Below are positions 42,201 to 57,200 of a DNA stretch of 64,000 nt, piece by piece; the stretch's first letter is position 1; each line of letters begins with the position of its first letter. The notes under the pieces are model-generated. The model was not told the DNA's origin, ran no database searches, and saw only the letters and a program-made list of their open reading frames with translations. The position numbers were made by a program, and so were the translations under genes. Source of the DNA: Lepeophtheirus salmonis. Its lineage: Eukaryota > Arthropoda > Copepoda > Siphonostomatoida > Caligidae. The stretch is from contig NC_052131.2 of NCBI RefSeq assembly GCF_016086655.4, positions 6,493,940 to 6,557,939 of the forward strand, given 5' to 3'.

Positions 42201-45200
42201 ATTTATTAACAATATAATTTCAACAAAATTAATACAATAAACAGATGTGCGTCTGACATGTTGTTTCTACACTTTTATGTAAGCTAGAAAGCTCAGATTT
42301 GTTTTGTTTTGTAATTAATTGCTTTTAGTGTACTATATCGAAATATGAATTAATTTCAATCCCTCAACATACATTAATTATTGAATTAAGTAGTGTTCAG
42401 ATTTCAATAGACCACCCAGTATATACATACAGACCCATAGATATATTTGTGCAAATTATTAAATTTATGGGATGAGTTAAGACACCTAACAAATTAAAGT
42501 TTATAACCTTAATTTGATTTATGAAACTTAAATTGTCACCAATATGGATATTGAAATAAAATCTATCAATTTCTCATTCTTTGACTGTGACAATTAATGT
42601 ACCCTACTGTAAGCGGAATTTGCGGTACACCACAGAGGATTAATATAAATAATTTGTGAATAAAAATATTGACGATCAATCGTCTAAGGATATAAATCCA
42701 CATACAATATTGGTAAAAATCCTTCCAGCTGGCTTTTGTGCTTACCTGACCACAAACCATGATTTTACTATGAATTTTTCTTTTGAAGGGGATGCATGTA
42801 CCACATCAATCTCACATAGAATGAATATAATTGATTAGTATTGAGCCAATACTGATAATAATGCCTATGAAAAACAAAACGGATGTTTACACCTACCTAC
42901 TTATACCATGATTAAATGTGCATGCATAATGCAATATGAGAAGTAAACAATTACATGCAACAATAAGTATTGATCAATTCGAAATATGAATGAGTGCTGT
43001 TTGTTTTTAAAAATATGTACATATTTTGAAAAATAAACAAATATATATTTGCTAAGTATAAAAGGATTGCACATATTTAATAGCGTGTTGCCTTGACAGT
43101 CATCAAATTTTTGAGCTTACAAATATGTATGCATGTAAAAACTGACAAATTGATGAAATCTCTCTGTTAAATAACCCTGATTTATCAATGTCGTTGAAAA
43201 TGTTAGTATTGTATTAGCTCGACTCAAATGGTGGTTCGATTTTCAAATTGAAAAAAAGAAAAAAAAAGAACCTACTTCATATTTTATTATTGAGTCGGTT
43301 TGATTTTTAATGCTTTGAGGTGAGTTGCTCTGTCTCTAAGTGATGTGATAATCAATCATGACTTCTAATGTGGTTCTTCTCATCTCTGAAGAGACAGAAT
43401 GGATGACATATACCATAATTTTTGTAACAAATTCCACGTTCTTAGAGTTACTAAAAAATATTCGCACGTTAGCGCTCATATAGTAGATAAATAATTCGCC
43501 AAATTATCCTTCCACTTCCTCTTTGTAATGAAAGGAATACTCCCCGAGAACTTTTTCTCTTAAAGTAGTTATTTCTTACGAAATGCTAAATTTTAAAGAA
43601 TAAACAATCTTTTAAAATATTTTAATCGATTTTCCTGACTTTTTCGGTCCGTTTTCTGCCATCATCAGAAAAATGCAAGAAATGATTTATTTATTCAGAT
43701 ACAACCGGAAATCCATTCCAATATATTTTGAATGTGTAACCTTTAAGAATTCTATTTTACGGCAAATACCAATGGTTGTTAACTTGAACTTTTAAATGTT
43801 TGAATTGTAGTTATTTAACAGGTGTAACTAGACAGAGAAATTTAACAAAGTCAACCTTTTTTAGTTTTGTGCATAATTTCTATAAAGTATAATTAAACCT
43901 TTAATTATAAAAGCGCTTGGGTGGGGGTGGGGGGGGGAATGTAGAATAGACGTAGCTCATGGACAACGCGCTCGGAACAAATTATTTTCTGGAACTCAAT
44001 GTGCGTAAGTTTGTACTCTAGTCATCCTAGAGAAAGAAATATTCTCTGTGTAGATGGACTTTACCAGAAGATTCCTAGGTTATATAGAGTAAATGTAACA
44101 CTATAGTGTTTACTTATACTTAATCAGTGCAACTCCATCTAACGAATTAAAGGAACATTAAAAAAAAAGAGAAAATAACGGGGTTTCATCATTATGAGAC
44201 CTCTCATACCTATGTAAATATATTCTGTATTTACACACATACATATGCACAGTACCCAAAATGTGTACTAAGATAATATTACAAACTTAATTATTTTGAT
44301 AAGAAAAATGTAAGCACTTCATTATCTCAAATATGAAGTTTTTCGTTAATTTCCAATGCATATTAATGGAAAAAAGAGGGGGAAGAAGGGATATACGACA
44401 GCATAATATGGAACCCACATTATGCATATAGGTATATACATTATGTATACTTAATATACATATTTATAACTTTGTACTCGGATAAGTTATTAAACAACAT
44501 CAAGGGGGACATGAAACTAATAAATAGGAAAGTATTTGGCTCTTTAATTTATATTCTTTTCTGTCTAATATTTCCTCATGAAAAAAATAAACAGAGGTTG
44601 TATGTATGTTTTTTCTTTCTTATTCAATATCATATTTATTGATTAAATAAATAATAATTGTGTATAGTATCGGTTTAATCCTTTCTTGGAATTACTTATA
44701 TACATATTCAATAACCTGATTATATATATGTATATATCGGGTATAAACTTGAAACTTGCACAGTATAAAAGAAAAAAAGAAAATAGCCTACCACTCTAGA
44801 ATTATCAATTTAACAAAAATCTTGATTGATCTTTTTCTGATTCATAGCCTATGTCAAATTGATATATTCTATTTGACCGCCGATTGCAAGTATTGCAAAC
44901 GAAGTTTAGGTCCAAGGCAGCCCACTTCTCGTCGACAGAAGCCCTCTTGGAATCAACGTTAAGGTTATGGATGCAATAGGCCCTTCTCTCGATGTGCAGC
45001 AGGGGAAAAAAAGACGATAGGATTGACCTCCGGACTCTATGGTTGCCACATTATCTTGTCCCAGAAAACGATGTTGTTAGCTAAGAACGTCTTAGTAATT
45101 TTAGTATTGCAAGCAGATCCCATCTTGCTGAATGACGATGGTGGCGTCAGGAAATATTGATTGGACCCAGGGACGAAGGTTGCCCTTCAAAACTTCAATA

Positions 45201-48200
45201 TATATGGCTATCGTGAGCTTGTAACCATCCGAGAACCAGATCAGGGGCTCCTTGAGGGCATCATAATTAATGATTGTCTTTTTCCAGATCCCTCCTTCTT
45301 CCCTAGGGTGTTGTCATGGTGTAGCTTCTTCCTAACATTGTAGATTGTCTTAAGACCCAATTTTCTCAGTCTGGCGAATTCAGTTGGAGTGTGACCCACA
45401 GGCAGAAGAGTTAATGTCCTATGCCTTTAATCTCGCTGTGGGTCACACTCCAACTGAAGGTTCAACCTTTTTCTAAAAAAGGTCATTAAATAAAACCTTG
45501 TAAAGAGCCATGCCTTATTTAAAAAAAAAAAAACTTCTATTAGAGTCTGAAAAAATGAAATGTTAGTCGGAAAATTGGAAAACAATATCCAAAACCCTTT
45601 ATAGAAAAATTGTATCACCGGCCACAAAAATATCAGTCCAATTTTTACATGCATCCAATTTTCTAACTGTCATAGGGAATAATGGAAAATCATATTTAAA
45701 AAATTAAATTTCAACTGAATTGGGGAACCTCTTTAATCGTCCTGAAATTTAGCATGGAATGGCCATTTCAAGTTATTGCAAATTTCCATACGCCATCCAT
45801 CACCGATTTATCAAGTTCTGATTTTCAACCCCTCTTATGTACATTCTACTATCTTTCCTACCACTTGGCCCACTCTCTTGGGCAAATTCGGCGCCTTAAG
45901 TAGTGGATTATTTTGTCAGATAATTTTTAGAACATATATCAATTGGAAGAAATATAATCTATTTACGAACTTGTTTTTCCTAAACATTTGGAAAAAGCAC
46001 AAAACACTCCTTGGAATCTACGCTGTGAGCGACAACATAACAATTGCTCAAGCTCTGGGACTCAGTGAGATGGTACTTCACTAGGCTAGGATTTAGGTCT
46101 CTGAAGGACTTGGCTCCTTGTTATATCTCAAAAAGACAATTTCATCTTGGCGGACTTTTGGTCTCCAAAATCGCAAGAATTAATTCCAGGATTGGCCAAG
46201 TGACCGAGAGGTGTAGGGCGAGTAGCCCTACACCTCTCGTAAAGAGACTATCATTGAGTCTAGAGGTGATTTTATTGAATTAAATAAATTATAATGCATC
46301 AAGCTTTCTTAAAATACTGTGGACATTTGAACTTTATTATGTGCCCCAGAATACTAATATGTTTGAAATTTTTATTAAAATAGTGAAAAATTATACCGTT
46401 TATATCTAAATCATTCATGGAATATTCAGTTACTGCATTATTATCACTCCAAGTACTGTATATCCTTCATTTAAAATAATTCATCTATTTTTTTGGTTGC
46501 AACTTGTACATACTGCACATTATTATTGTATAACAAACAAAAAAGGAAAATTTTCTTATTTATGTTGAATGAGAAATGTGAAAGAAAATATTGATCCCTA
46601 ATACTAATCAATTATCAAAAAGAAATAAAACAATTTATTAATCCCTCAAAGTTCTGGGAACTTAACATCTGAAATAATATAGTAATCCTTGAATTAAAAA
46701 TTTGTCCAAAAGAAAAGGGAAAAAATCAGTAGTTTATAATTTATATTATTTTCATCACTTGACACTTATAACAAGATACCATTAATGGGCTGTCAACAAA
46801 AAAGTAAATAATAATGATTTTATCAAACTTTACTTTGTATTTTTGACAAATTATCGTCAATTTATATCAACAAATTATTATTATCATTTAGAGATGCCAC
46901 AAATTGCACTAAGGATAGTAAAATTCCCAATGAAAGAATTCAAAATTGATAAATCTCATTTCAATGGGACCATATTGGGTCCAAATTCAGTCTTAAAAAA
47001 ATGTTTTGAACTATAGTTAATATTCTTGGGTGTCTCCTCCCAAAACTTTTGAAAACAAAGCCAATAGTTGAATTAAATATGTCGACGAATAATTGGCCCG
47101 TATATTGGTAAAAAATTCTTAAAAAAACTAAATTGAACATTTTGGCTTTTCTTGATTTATGTTCAAGATTGTTTTTGTGCTAACTAACCACATTTTACTT
47201 AATAGTAAATAAATAAATGGGATTGTGAACACTAGAGGATCTTTAATAATAACTTTGAAGGGTAATGCATTGTTGTTTTAACTCCAACTACTTATAATAC
47301 AAATAATTTTATAAATCTAGAGTTACAATGTAGAAATAATGTTGTTCATTGATTGTTTTCTAATGTGATATCAAGGGAAAATATAAATTAAACCAATATA
47401 TGTACATCAACAGCAACAGATGTGGTGAAAAAAGTGTTTTTTTTTTTTTTTAAAAAATGATCAATCTCTATCCTTGAAGTTTCTTTAGCTATATTTAGGA
47501 TATTTATGTAATGAATATTACAATTGACTAACTTAAAATATAATCAAAATTTACAAAAGCATTGCTATGTTATGACTTTAATAACAAAAATGTAATACCA
47601 GGGAGCACAAAGACTGTTAAAATTAGCGTTGTAGAATTTTAATGCTCTTAACAGCCGAAAAAAGAACGTTTTTGAACCTTAATGTGCTCAGGAAATAAGA
47701 GCTGTTCTCATCGAGCATAATCTATTGGAAGATATCTTACCATCATATATATGATTCCTGACACCTCTGGATATTTATGGAAATATAGTACTGACTTTAT
47801 TGGATATTAACGAAGTATTTGAAGTCGTTAATAGAACATTCTTAAAAAGTAATAATTTTACAATAAACACTACTAGCTTTATGAATAGTTAATTTTTATT
47901 CTTTTCTCCTTGTATTTGTTTGTAACAACGTGTATTTTTGTGTCTTTAATTTTGTGTGTTTTGACAGATTTTATTTTGTGTGTTTTTACTTTGTCTACAT
48001 TGATTAGCCAGGTTTTATAAGAGAGGAATAATTAAATACTAAAATATTGGTAATGTGTTATATTTCCCTCTTTCTTCACATATTTCTTATATAATTTATC
48101 AATTTTTAATAGCTGCCTAAATAAAAATAAAAAATCGAAGCCATGTGCCCATCTTGACTTGATCCCCTATAGAATATGAAATATATTCTGAAGGTTTTCA

Positions 48201-51200
48201 AAGTATCAACATCTTAACAAATGGTATTCAAGGAATCTGCGATAATTTTCATACTACTAAACAAATGATTTTTAAAGTTCATAATAAATTTTGGCCTTTA
48301 CTACACAAAACGAGAGATAGAGGATGACCGTGCCTATTGTAAAACCTATGATATAAATATGTTATGGGAATGCAGAAAATCCTTCAATGTCCAAATACCC
48401 GGACAATCTATAAAACTTCAAATAGAGTTGTCAAGTAAAATGACTGTGAGTAATTTGATTACTCAATTTGCAAGCAATTTGATCATTATAATACAATTTT
48501 ACTACTAGTATTTTGGCAGTTACTTATGCAGAGATTTCCAACCTGGGGATCGCAGGTAACATTGCGGGCCGCCAAATGTTTAAGTGTGGGACACTAATCA
48601 TTCCCACTTCAAATAGTATCTTTTAGCAAAATTGTCGCAATATCATCAAAACACTTAGAACGTTCATAATACGTACAAACATTGAGAAATGGACCTGGGC
48701 AATGAAAATATTCAAGGACTTGGAATTTTGAAGAAAGACATAAACTTGACTTGGACTTGTAAAAAGGACATTTTTTCACTAATTAGCATAGATCTGCATT
48801 CAGTGTATTGTATTTAAATTATAGTTTTGTGAATGACTATCAGTTTTTAAGAATTTGAAAATATAATATATGAAAAATATAAAATCTCTTTTATAGCAGA
48901 ATGATTCTAAATTTAAAACTATTTTTAGTCTATATTTTTTATTTACAAAAAACCTATATTTAATGATCTTTTTAACGAAGTTAATCTCATTTTAACATTT
49001 ATAAATCATGATCTATAATATTTTTTATTCTTTGCTGATTAATACTGAGATTTTTATTGATCCAAATAAAAAAAATATTCAAGTGATAGAATCTATAATG
49101 ATTATTTTCTAGTGACAATTTCAAGCTGTGCAGTTTTCATCTTCACATCATTGATGAAGGAATTGATCCGTAAATACATCAATATTTATTGACGTACCTT
49201 TTATGTCAAAGAAAAAAAGACTGAAGGAATCAATCAAGTTTGTGAGCAACAATGAGAAATGAGGATAAGAAAAAGTAAAGAAATAGAGTCCATCGATTAT
49301 ACCTATAATTGACCCAGATGTAAACTGTAATTGAGTTTTATTTATAATCGAACTCAACACCTTACATACATATATATGGTTCCTAAACTTTTCTAATTTC
49401 GTTATATCAAATATACATACTATCCAAACAGTAGATATGACCGGGAAAAGTTGAGAAGCTTTTTTGTTGTTAAACATACGAAAAACTTTCGCTACAATAT
49501 AAACATTAAATAGGACAAATGGGGAATTCTTGTGAAAAAACAGATCAATCATGTTTGTACTTTTTTTCAGATCTTGGATAAAAACAGATTTTGAAGGCCG
49601 GGTACAAGCAATTTTTGAGAAGCAACAATCTTGTTTATAATTCATTTTTTCAATGTTTTTGTTATCTTTTTAATTTTTGATTAAATTGAGATAAGCTGAG
49701 ATAACTTTATCACAGTTAAAAACACACTCAATGAGGATAAATTTGAGATATTTTAATGTTCAACACCAAAAAGTCAATTACAATATCTCAAATTTACTAT
49801 TTTATAAATGGCCAAGGCCGGAAAAAGGGGTTGATCTAAAAAAACTTCTGATCTATAATATCAATCAGTGTTCAATAATATAACTATATCTTTATCTTAA
49901 TCTGCTGTAATACATCTAATGTTCAAAATAATTCATCACCTTTGCAGATTTAGTTATTTATTCCTCCTCTTAAAATATTATTGAGTCTAATTTCCTTAAT
50001 TTCTAACTCAAGGTCAATTTTAGTTCAATTTTCCAACTGTCCCAGACTACAGGAACGATTGCAACCCTTAAATAGGGTTTGCATTCAAATGTAATTTTCA
50101 GAAAAAAACTCTGGACTTATACAATCTCTATATATAATATATCGTGTTTACTTCCAGGGTCTTATACTTAATGATGTAAATCATATGAACAATTGGAATG
50201 TTAAAAAAAAGACACACCGAAAATCATCATGGTAACCCTGAAAATTAGAAGAATGTTTTAAAAGGGAGCTGTTTAGTTGTCATGATGTTTCATTAGATCA
50301 GCTACAATCAGCTGTGATAAGAGATGAGGGAGAAAATAAAATAAATAAGGACATTTGCTAGAACTACTCCGATGTGGATCCCAATTTCTACTCTTTTTTA
50401 TTTTAATAAATTTAGGGAAGGCTGTTCACAACTCAGGAATTAAATAATAATGATAACTGCTAAGAAAAAGAAAAATCATTCTTCAGATTACTAATTTAAA
50501 AAAAAAAAAACGACCCGGCTAAGAAATCCATTGGATTTACATCACTGCTTATACTCCTCTCTTAAGCAGTCTTTTTGCTGTCCTAATATAGGAATACATA
50601 TATTTATATTTTGTAGGCGACGTTCTTAGGTGAACCTATTTCCTTGAACTCAATGTTGCGATAATGTGAATATGTTTTATTTCACGTTTGCTCCTTGATA
50701 AGAAAATCTATGTATATTAACTTCAAAGACAATTTCTTAGGGCAGATGGAGTATTGGTGATGCTATAATCTTTACTTAGTTCTGATCGATGCAACACCGT
50801 CTGGTCAATTTAAAGAAAATTAAAAAAAGAAACTATAACTTCCCCTGTCTCCCCTACACATTCTGTGAATACTTAACAAAATTAATTGATTGAAATATGT
50901 CCAAACTTGTAACCTTTAAATACTTGAAAGATAGAATAATATCAAATATAAAGTATTTATATATGTAATAATGTGGCATACAAAATCAACATTTTAAGAA
51001 GCATGTCTCCAGACGAAACAACTTTTTTTTATTTGATTATGTGACAGGGAAATGACAAGTTGTAAAAATTTTCATATTTGAAATATTATGTATGTCAATA
51101 TTTATTTTGACATTTATGTTGCTCATTGCTCTTTATTATTTTCCAAGAACTCACAACGTAGAACATATGTACATACTGTATGTATTACTAATATTTTTAG

Positions 51201-54200
51201 CTCTTCTCACACAGCTAAATGTATTCAAACCTACGTACCTACTCATTTTCTGGAATAACAAATATAGTCAATTTTAAGCACATTTATAACTGTTTCAAGT
51301 GGTCAAGTAAGGGAATTTGAAACACTGACTGCTTAATGCAGGTAACTTCATCAATAAGGTGTGTTTTTTATGTGGCAATTCACTGTTTTAAACTGTTGCA
51401 TTGTTAAACAATATGAAAGAATACGATAATGGTGACAAATTTGCGTCTGGGCTGAAACAAACAGACAGAAGCATTCATTGATGTGCATGCACAAACATTC
51501 TATATGTATACTTGTTGAGATAGGGTCATTTTAATACATGAGCTGAAAAACCCCGTACTTAACAAAGAAAAAAAGTTTTTTTTTCTTCAATTTTTTTATT
51601 TATTATTATACTTTTTATTCGGTTTATTTAGTAGAGTACTCATACAAGTTTTCAAGCCATTGGTTAGCTTAAACAGTATTTTTCCACTTCAAGAATCAGT
51701 ATAAAATTGAAACATGAAATTGTCTTTGATCTATTGTTTTAGAAATAAGCAAAAGCAGCCTCACAGTTAGCATAACAACTCACAAACTAAAAAACATGTT
51801 GTCATGAAATTTCTTTAGTTTTTGAAGGTTGGTACTTACTGGAAATGAGATGAATTATAAAAGATAGCCTGGGAGTTGTCAGTCCATTTGTTAAGTCAAT
51901 TCCTTCTTTGTATTGAACTCAACTGTCATTTAGGTTCTTGTTATCATTTGATATAAATGTACAAAGGAATTCAAAACTCATTCCTTGAGGTGAAATTTTA
52001 GAGAATGTAAGGCTCATTACAAAGGACATAGTTGCAACAAACACTGCAATTTTCCTCTTGTTTTTTATCTTCTTAATTATTATATATTCACTTAACAACA
52101 AGTACCGAGCTATAAGGTTAATACTAAAATATCGTTATTTGCATTAAGATACAAATTCAAAATATGGGAATGTCCAGTTATCTATTCCTCAAGAAATTTA
52201 ATAATTTTTAATTCAAAATATTTTTTTTGTGTATTGCAATATTTTGAAGAGTTGCATTCAATTGCAATATGGGGAGAAACGACCTTATATTTCAATAACA
52301 ACATATATATTTGACCTGTCAACATGAAATCAGTGTAAAACTGTTTTCTTTAAGTAAAGTAAAGCGAGAATAATTGATAAAATTATGTTATACTAACATT
52401 TTCTTTTGAATTTTTGGGAAAAGTGAGTATTTTTTACTGCTTTACTCAGGGCCTCCAATAAAAATCCCTAAATTTACTTACACAAAAAATTAGCTGACAT
52501 AATATCATTAATGTGTTTATTTATTGATATTGTAATTGATAAAAATATTTATACAAAAATATCGTAATTGAAACAATGGGGCTGGACATAAAAATCCATG
52601 TAACTCATCGATGAACCAGAATTAAAACTCATCTCTCCGGTCATAATGTAGGTTTTATGGACAAACATTTTCCTAGGTTCTAAGATATTATTATAATATT
52701 TTTACTATTGATTATTATTTTAATATTTATATAAATGCAATTTTTCTTTTAGAAAAAGATTAGAAATAAAAAATATTTATGTAAGGATAAGCATTATCAA
52801 TTATTTTCTATTAATAATATAATTAATCCCTACAAAAATTAAATTCTCTGGTACTTGTGGCAAAAATTCAATATATTGGATTGATTATAAACCAAGACTT
52901 ACAGACCTTTAGTTGTAAATAAGGAACTCAATACTACACCAGCAGTTAATATTCTGCAGATATTTTAATAATCTAAAAAAATTATTTGATCTTATTTCTA
53001 AAGTATTATGGATAGAAAAAAGCAAATCATTGTTTTTATGTTGACACGTTACATATGTAGTTATATTGTTCTACATTTCGGCTTGTCGGTATCAAGTCAT
53101 TTTCAGAAAAGTGTTCTTACAGAACTTTCCTGTAAACATACATATCTTTGTATGTAATACTCTCGTACCTCAAAACTACACATATATAAATATTGTCCAT
53201 TTTTCTGTTTCTACGAGAAATGTTTTAATTTTGTATGTAAAAATACTAATGACTTTAACGTTCACAAATCCTTACTGTATGACTAAATTCATATTTGTTT
53301 TTTTCTTGTGCATATATTTTTTTTGTTTCTATGTATGTATGTCTAGTCCTGACTCATTTGCATCTATAAATATACCCTTCTATGTTTTCCCAAGTAACTA
53401 ATATTAATTAGAAGGCAGTTTATCAAGTTATAAACAAACTAAGGGATTTCCAGATATATGTACGTATATGTAAACATCTTTAGTTTATATAAATGTAAAA
53501 AGTTAGTATACAGGATTGGGTTACAGGTATTTTTATTTGAAACTGGGTTGAGACGGGTAATTGTACTTGGAACTCTGGTAGATCAAAGTAATTTGTAGTT
53601 GCATATACCTTAATTAAAAAAAAAACTATTAGAAGGAAATAATGATGTATTCTAAAGACACAAATTAGTAATGTACATAAGTTACTGATAAAGAACTACC
53701 AGGGATTGGATTTTTGTAGAGAAAAAAACATAGTTGACTGCATTATGATTGTAGTGATAACATATATCTCTAAAAAAAGAATTTTCGCTTACATTTGATG
53801 TATTTAAAGATAAAAGGTATAATAAAATATTATATTTGGGAACTTTCATTTGATATATATGATAGTTTGTTTAGTTATGATTGTGCCTTTCAAATAGAAT
53901 TTGCACTATACTTTTCCTATAAGTAATCTATAATTTTGTCGATTTTTAAGTAGCATTTTTGGCGTCCACAAATTATTATTTATATAACTTATTGATACAA
54001 ATATTAAATAATTAAATTCAAAATACATATGCAATCCAGGCTAACTTTTTTGAGATAAATCATCCCAGTTTCCGTTTTTGTCGACGGGTTAAAAATGATG
54101 TAAATACTAATTTAGATGTAAAAAGTTATCTGTTATATATAGTATTAATTCATTTTCTCATCCCCAAATCATATAAAAAGCAGTGAATGTTACAAGAATC

Positions 54201-57200
54201 TTAATTTAATAATGCCATAGTTCTGACTCCTGCCTTCTCCTTGTACTCCACAAATACCCCATTCCTATAACTTATAAGACTCCTTAGCAGGGGGGTCAAA
54301 GGACCATAAACTAACCCGCTTTATGAAAGATTGCATTATTAAACAGTTGCATGATAATGTGGCATCAATATATGACATGATTTCTTTATAAAAGAAGCTC
54401 CCATTACAGAAGGCATACAACATTCTTATGACGTCGGGAAGTAGGGAATATTTTTTATCCAAATTGTACTGAATATTGATAGTGAATGAAATAAACAAAA
54501 TATTCTTATTTTGATATAAATACTTCATAATAAATTTTTATCCTTATGGTACACAAAGTTAAAGCCAAAAAAATATTTGGATATTCCCACTTTCTTACTA
54601 AAGTGACGTCATTATATAGTAACTAAGTAATAAATTACTGTTTTCTTGTCTACTGCCAGACCTTGTCTTGATTATGTCCTACAATGAGTCGTTTTTTGTC
54701 ATATTTTCTAAAACTCTACTAATGAAAATGTTTAGGTTAAGTGTATTAAATATATGAAACTGCGCATACATAGATAGTTAGTATTAAATTAGCTGAAACA
54801 CATTGTTGTTTTATACAGGTATAATAAGTAAAAAGACTCATTTTTAATATGTATGTATACTTTTTGTAATTAATACAGAATCAAAGATAAATGAAGAGAA
54901 GGGGAAGAGCTTTCTATATCTCTCTACTACATGTATACAGGGTGGAAACTAAAATGTACCCACTTTACAGCTCAAATTCTTTGATTGTTTTTTCAGTGCA
55001 CTACGGTATATTTTAAATGAAATATCAACTGTCATTAATCATTTATTAATAGAGAATTGATGTATAAATCACATACGAGTGGAACATAAAAGTACTCCAG
55101 ATCACAACTTTAATTTGTGTAGGTCCCACTCCAACTGAGATTTTAAAGCCATTTGTAGTGCCCAGGAAAAATATAGGATGAGGCCTCAAAAATTTAAAAG
55201 CCTTTTTTATTTTGTGCCATTTTTATGGCAAACCTTTGGGGCAAAAGTTGGCAATTGAACTATTTTCTACAGTTTTTATTCAATATGTCTCCCTCCATTC
55301 TAAATATGGTTTCAATACAGGAACGAACAGAAGCACAGCTGGCCTTGATGAAGTCCAAGGACAAGTTGTTACACTCCTCCGATAGTGCTAGCACCTTTTC
55401 TTTAATATTATTTAGTAATAGTTTGTTTATTTCGAGAACTTATTACAGGGTGAGAACTCAAAAATTAGAATTCTCGTCGAGGCTGTCTAGTTGCAGTTTT
55501 AAAAGTTTGTCAATTATGTACTTGGTGTCATTCGAAAAAACTAACAATAAGCTACAATTTGATGTTTTTTTTGTTTTTGTGCAACCAAAATGTCCGATCA
55601 AGAAGCAAAATGGTAGGGGGCTTGCTATCTCCTCCACGCACAAGTAGACATGTGGTCTTAGTTCTTTACAGGAGAAATGATCGCTTCTTGCCGGAATCAA
55701 GAGCTCAGATCCAGGGAACCTTCAGGACCAAACATCCATCTCAGGTCATGGTCCTCATGGCGTCCGACCTCTTCTTCAAGGCCAATGATAAAGTCAACAT
55801 GCACATCTACTACAAGGTCCTTAGGTAAAAATGGAGCAAAATATCAACATGGAGAGGGGAAAATAGTTTTTAAAATTCTCCAATTTTTTATTCCTGTACT
55901 ATCTTGCGGATGTTGATGTTTTTTAATTTGCTCATGCTCTATGAAAGGAACATTGAAGTAAAATTGTTTCCATGAACTTCCTTAGAAACAACTTCCCTGA
56001 AAACTATTGATAAAACCTGGTTTCCACCCGGTATATATAAAAGTACTTTTTATTTGTTAAATGATGTAAAATAAAAAAAAATATAAAAGGTAAATAGATA
56101 AATCAGACAGAATGAAGAGAGGGAAAGGAAATCTTTCAGTCATCAACTAAATAAGTTTTTTGATAATTTTTTTTTGTTATTATTATCTAGTGCAGAACAA
56201 AGGACATTTTCCTTAATAAATTATTATTATTTTTATTGTTATCGTGTATAAAGATCTATTTTGCTGTTCTTCTTCTTGTTTTCAAGAGAAATAGGAAAAA
56301 GGAGAGAGTATGAAGGGACGACATCTCCTACTTAATATATATGTATGTATATAAAAGTAGATGCTTATAAAGAGAAAGACAGAATAAAAAGTTGTTTATA
56401 TGTAGTTGTCGTAGATCTATTGTGTTGTATGCCCTTTGTTCTAATATTTATAGATATATAGTTATGCTTGTATGACAAAGTTCTCTACTATTTTATAATT
56501 TGAACAACTCTCTTCAAGATTTTTTATTATCTGCTTTTTTAACACATAATATCTATTTAGTTAGTGATTTATTTTTTAATAAATTAATATACTTCTACAG
56601 TTCCAATTTGTTTTTTCCCACTTTTTTATTATGATAAATAGCACATACATTTTTAGTTCTAAAAAATGACTTAAAAATGAATTAAATCTTTACGAGTTCA
56701 CCCTGACAATTGGACGTTTGGGAGGAGAGTTACAAGGATTAGGATCAGCTGCAAGGTGCTGTGAGAGACGAAATAAACACAAATCCCACTACGTATTTTG
56801 AAAGGAAATAGACAAGAATGACTCCATTGTTGATAATCAATTCTATTCTGAATCTATTGGAAGTTATACTTCTAACTGGACCCAATCAATTCTCATGAGT
56901 ACTTTATGTCTTTCATGAGGACAAGTGCTAGTCAGGGACGTCTGCAAGATTATATTTTGGGTGAGGGGGATTGGATTTTGGATTTAAAAAAAAACAAAAA
57001 AAAATGAAAAATAATATAATTTTTTTATTTTCCGACCAAAAAATTTGAAAAATTTAATTAAATTTCAATGATTAAATTTTTTGGAATTTTTTTTCATATT
57101 AAATTTTCTAGTGCAAAGCTACGTCAACATTGATTGAAGGAACCAACGCTGTCGTCCAGAAGATTTCTTTCAGTTAAGCCCTCATTTGTTATGGCAGTGC

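Noticed and set aside
43921..43938. G-run (gtgggggtggggggggg) as a G-quadruplex or regulatory site
   Set aside because: A single short patch without repeated, spaced G-tracts or any linked feature.
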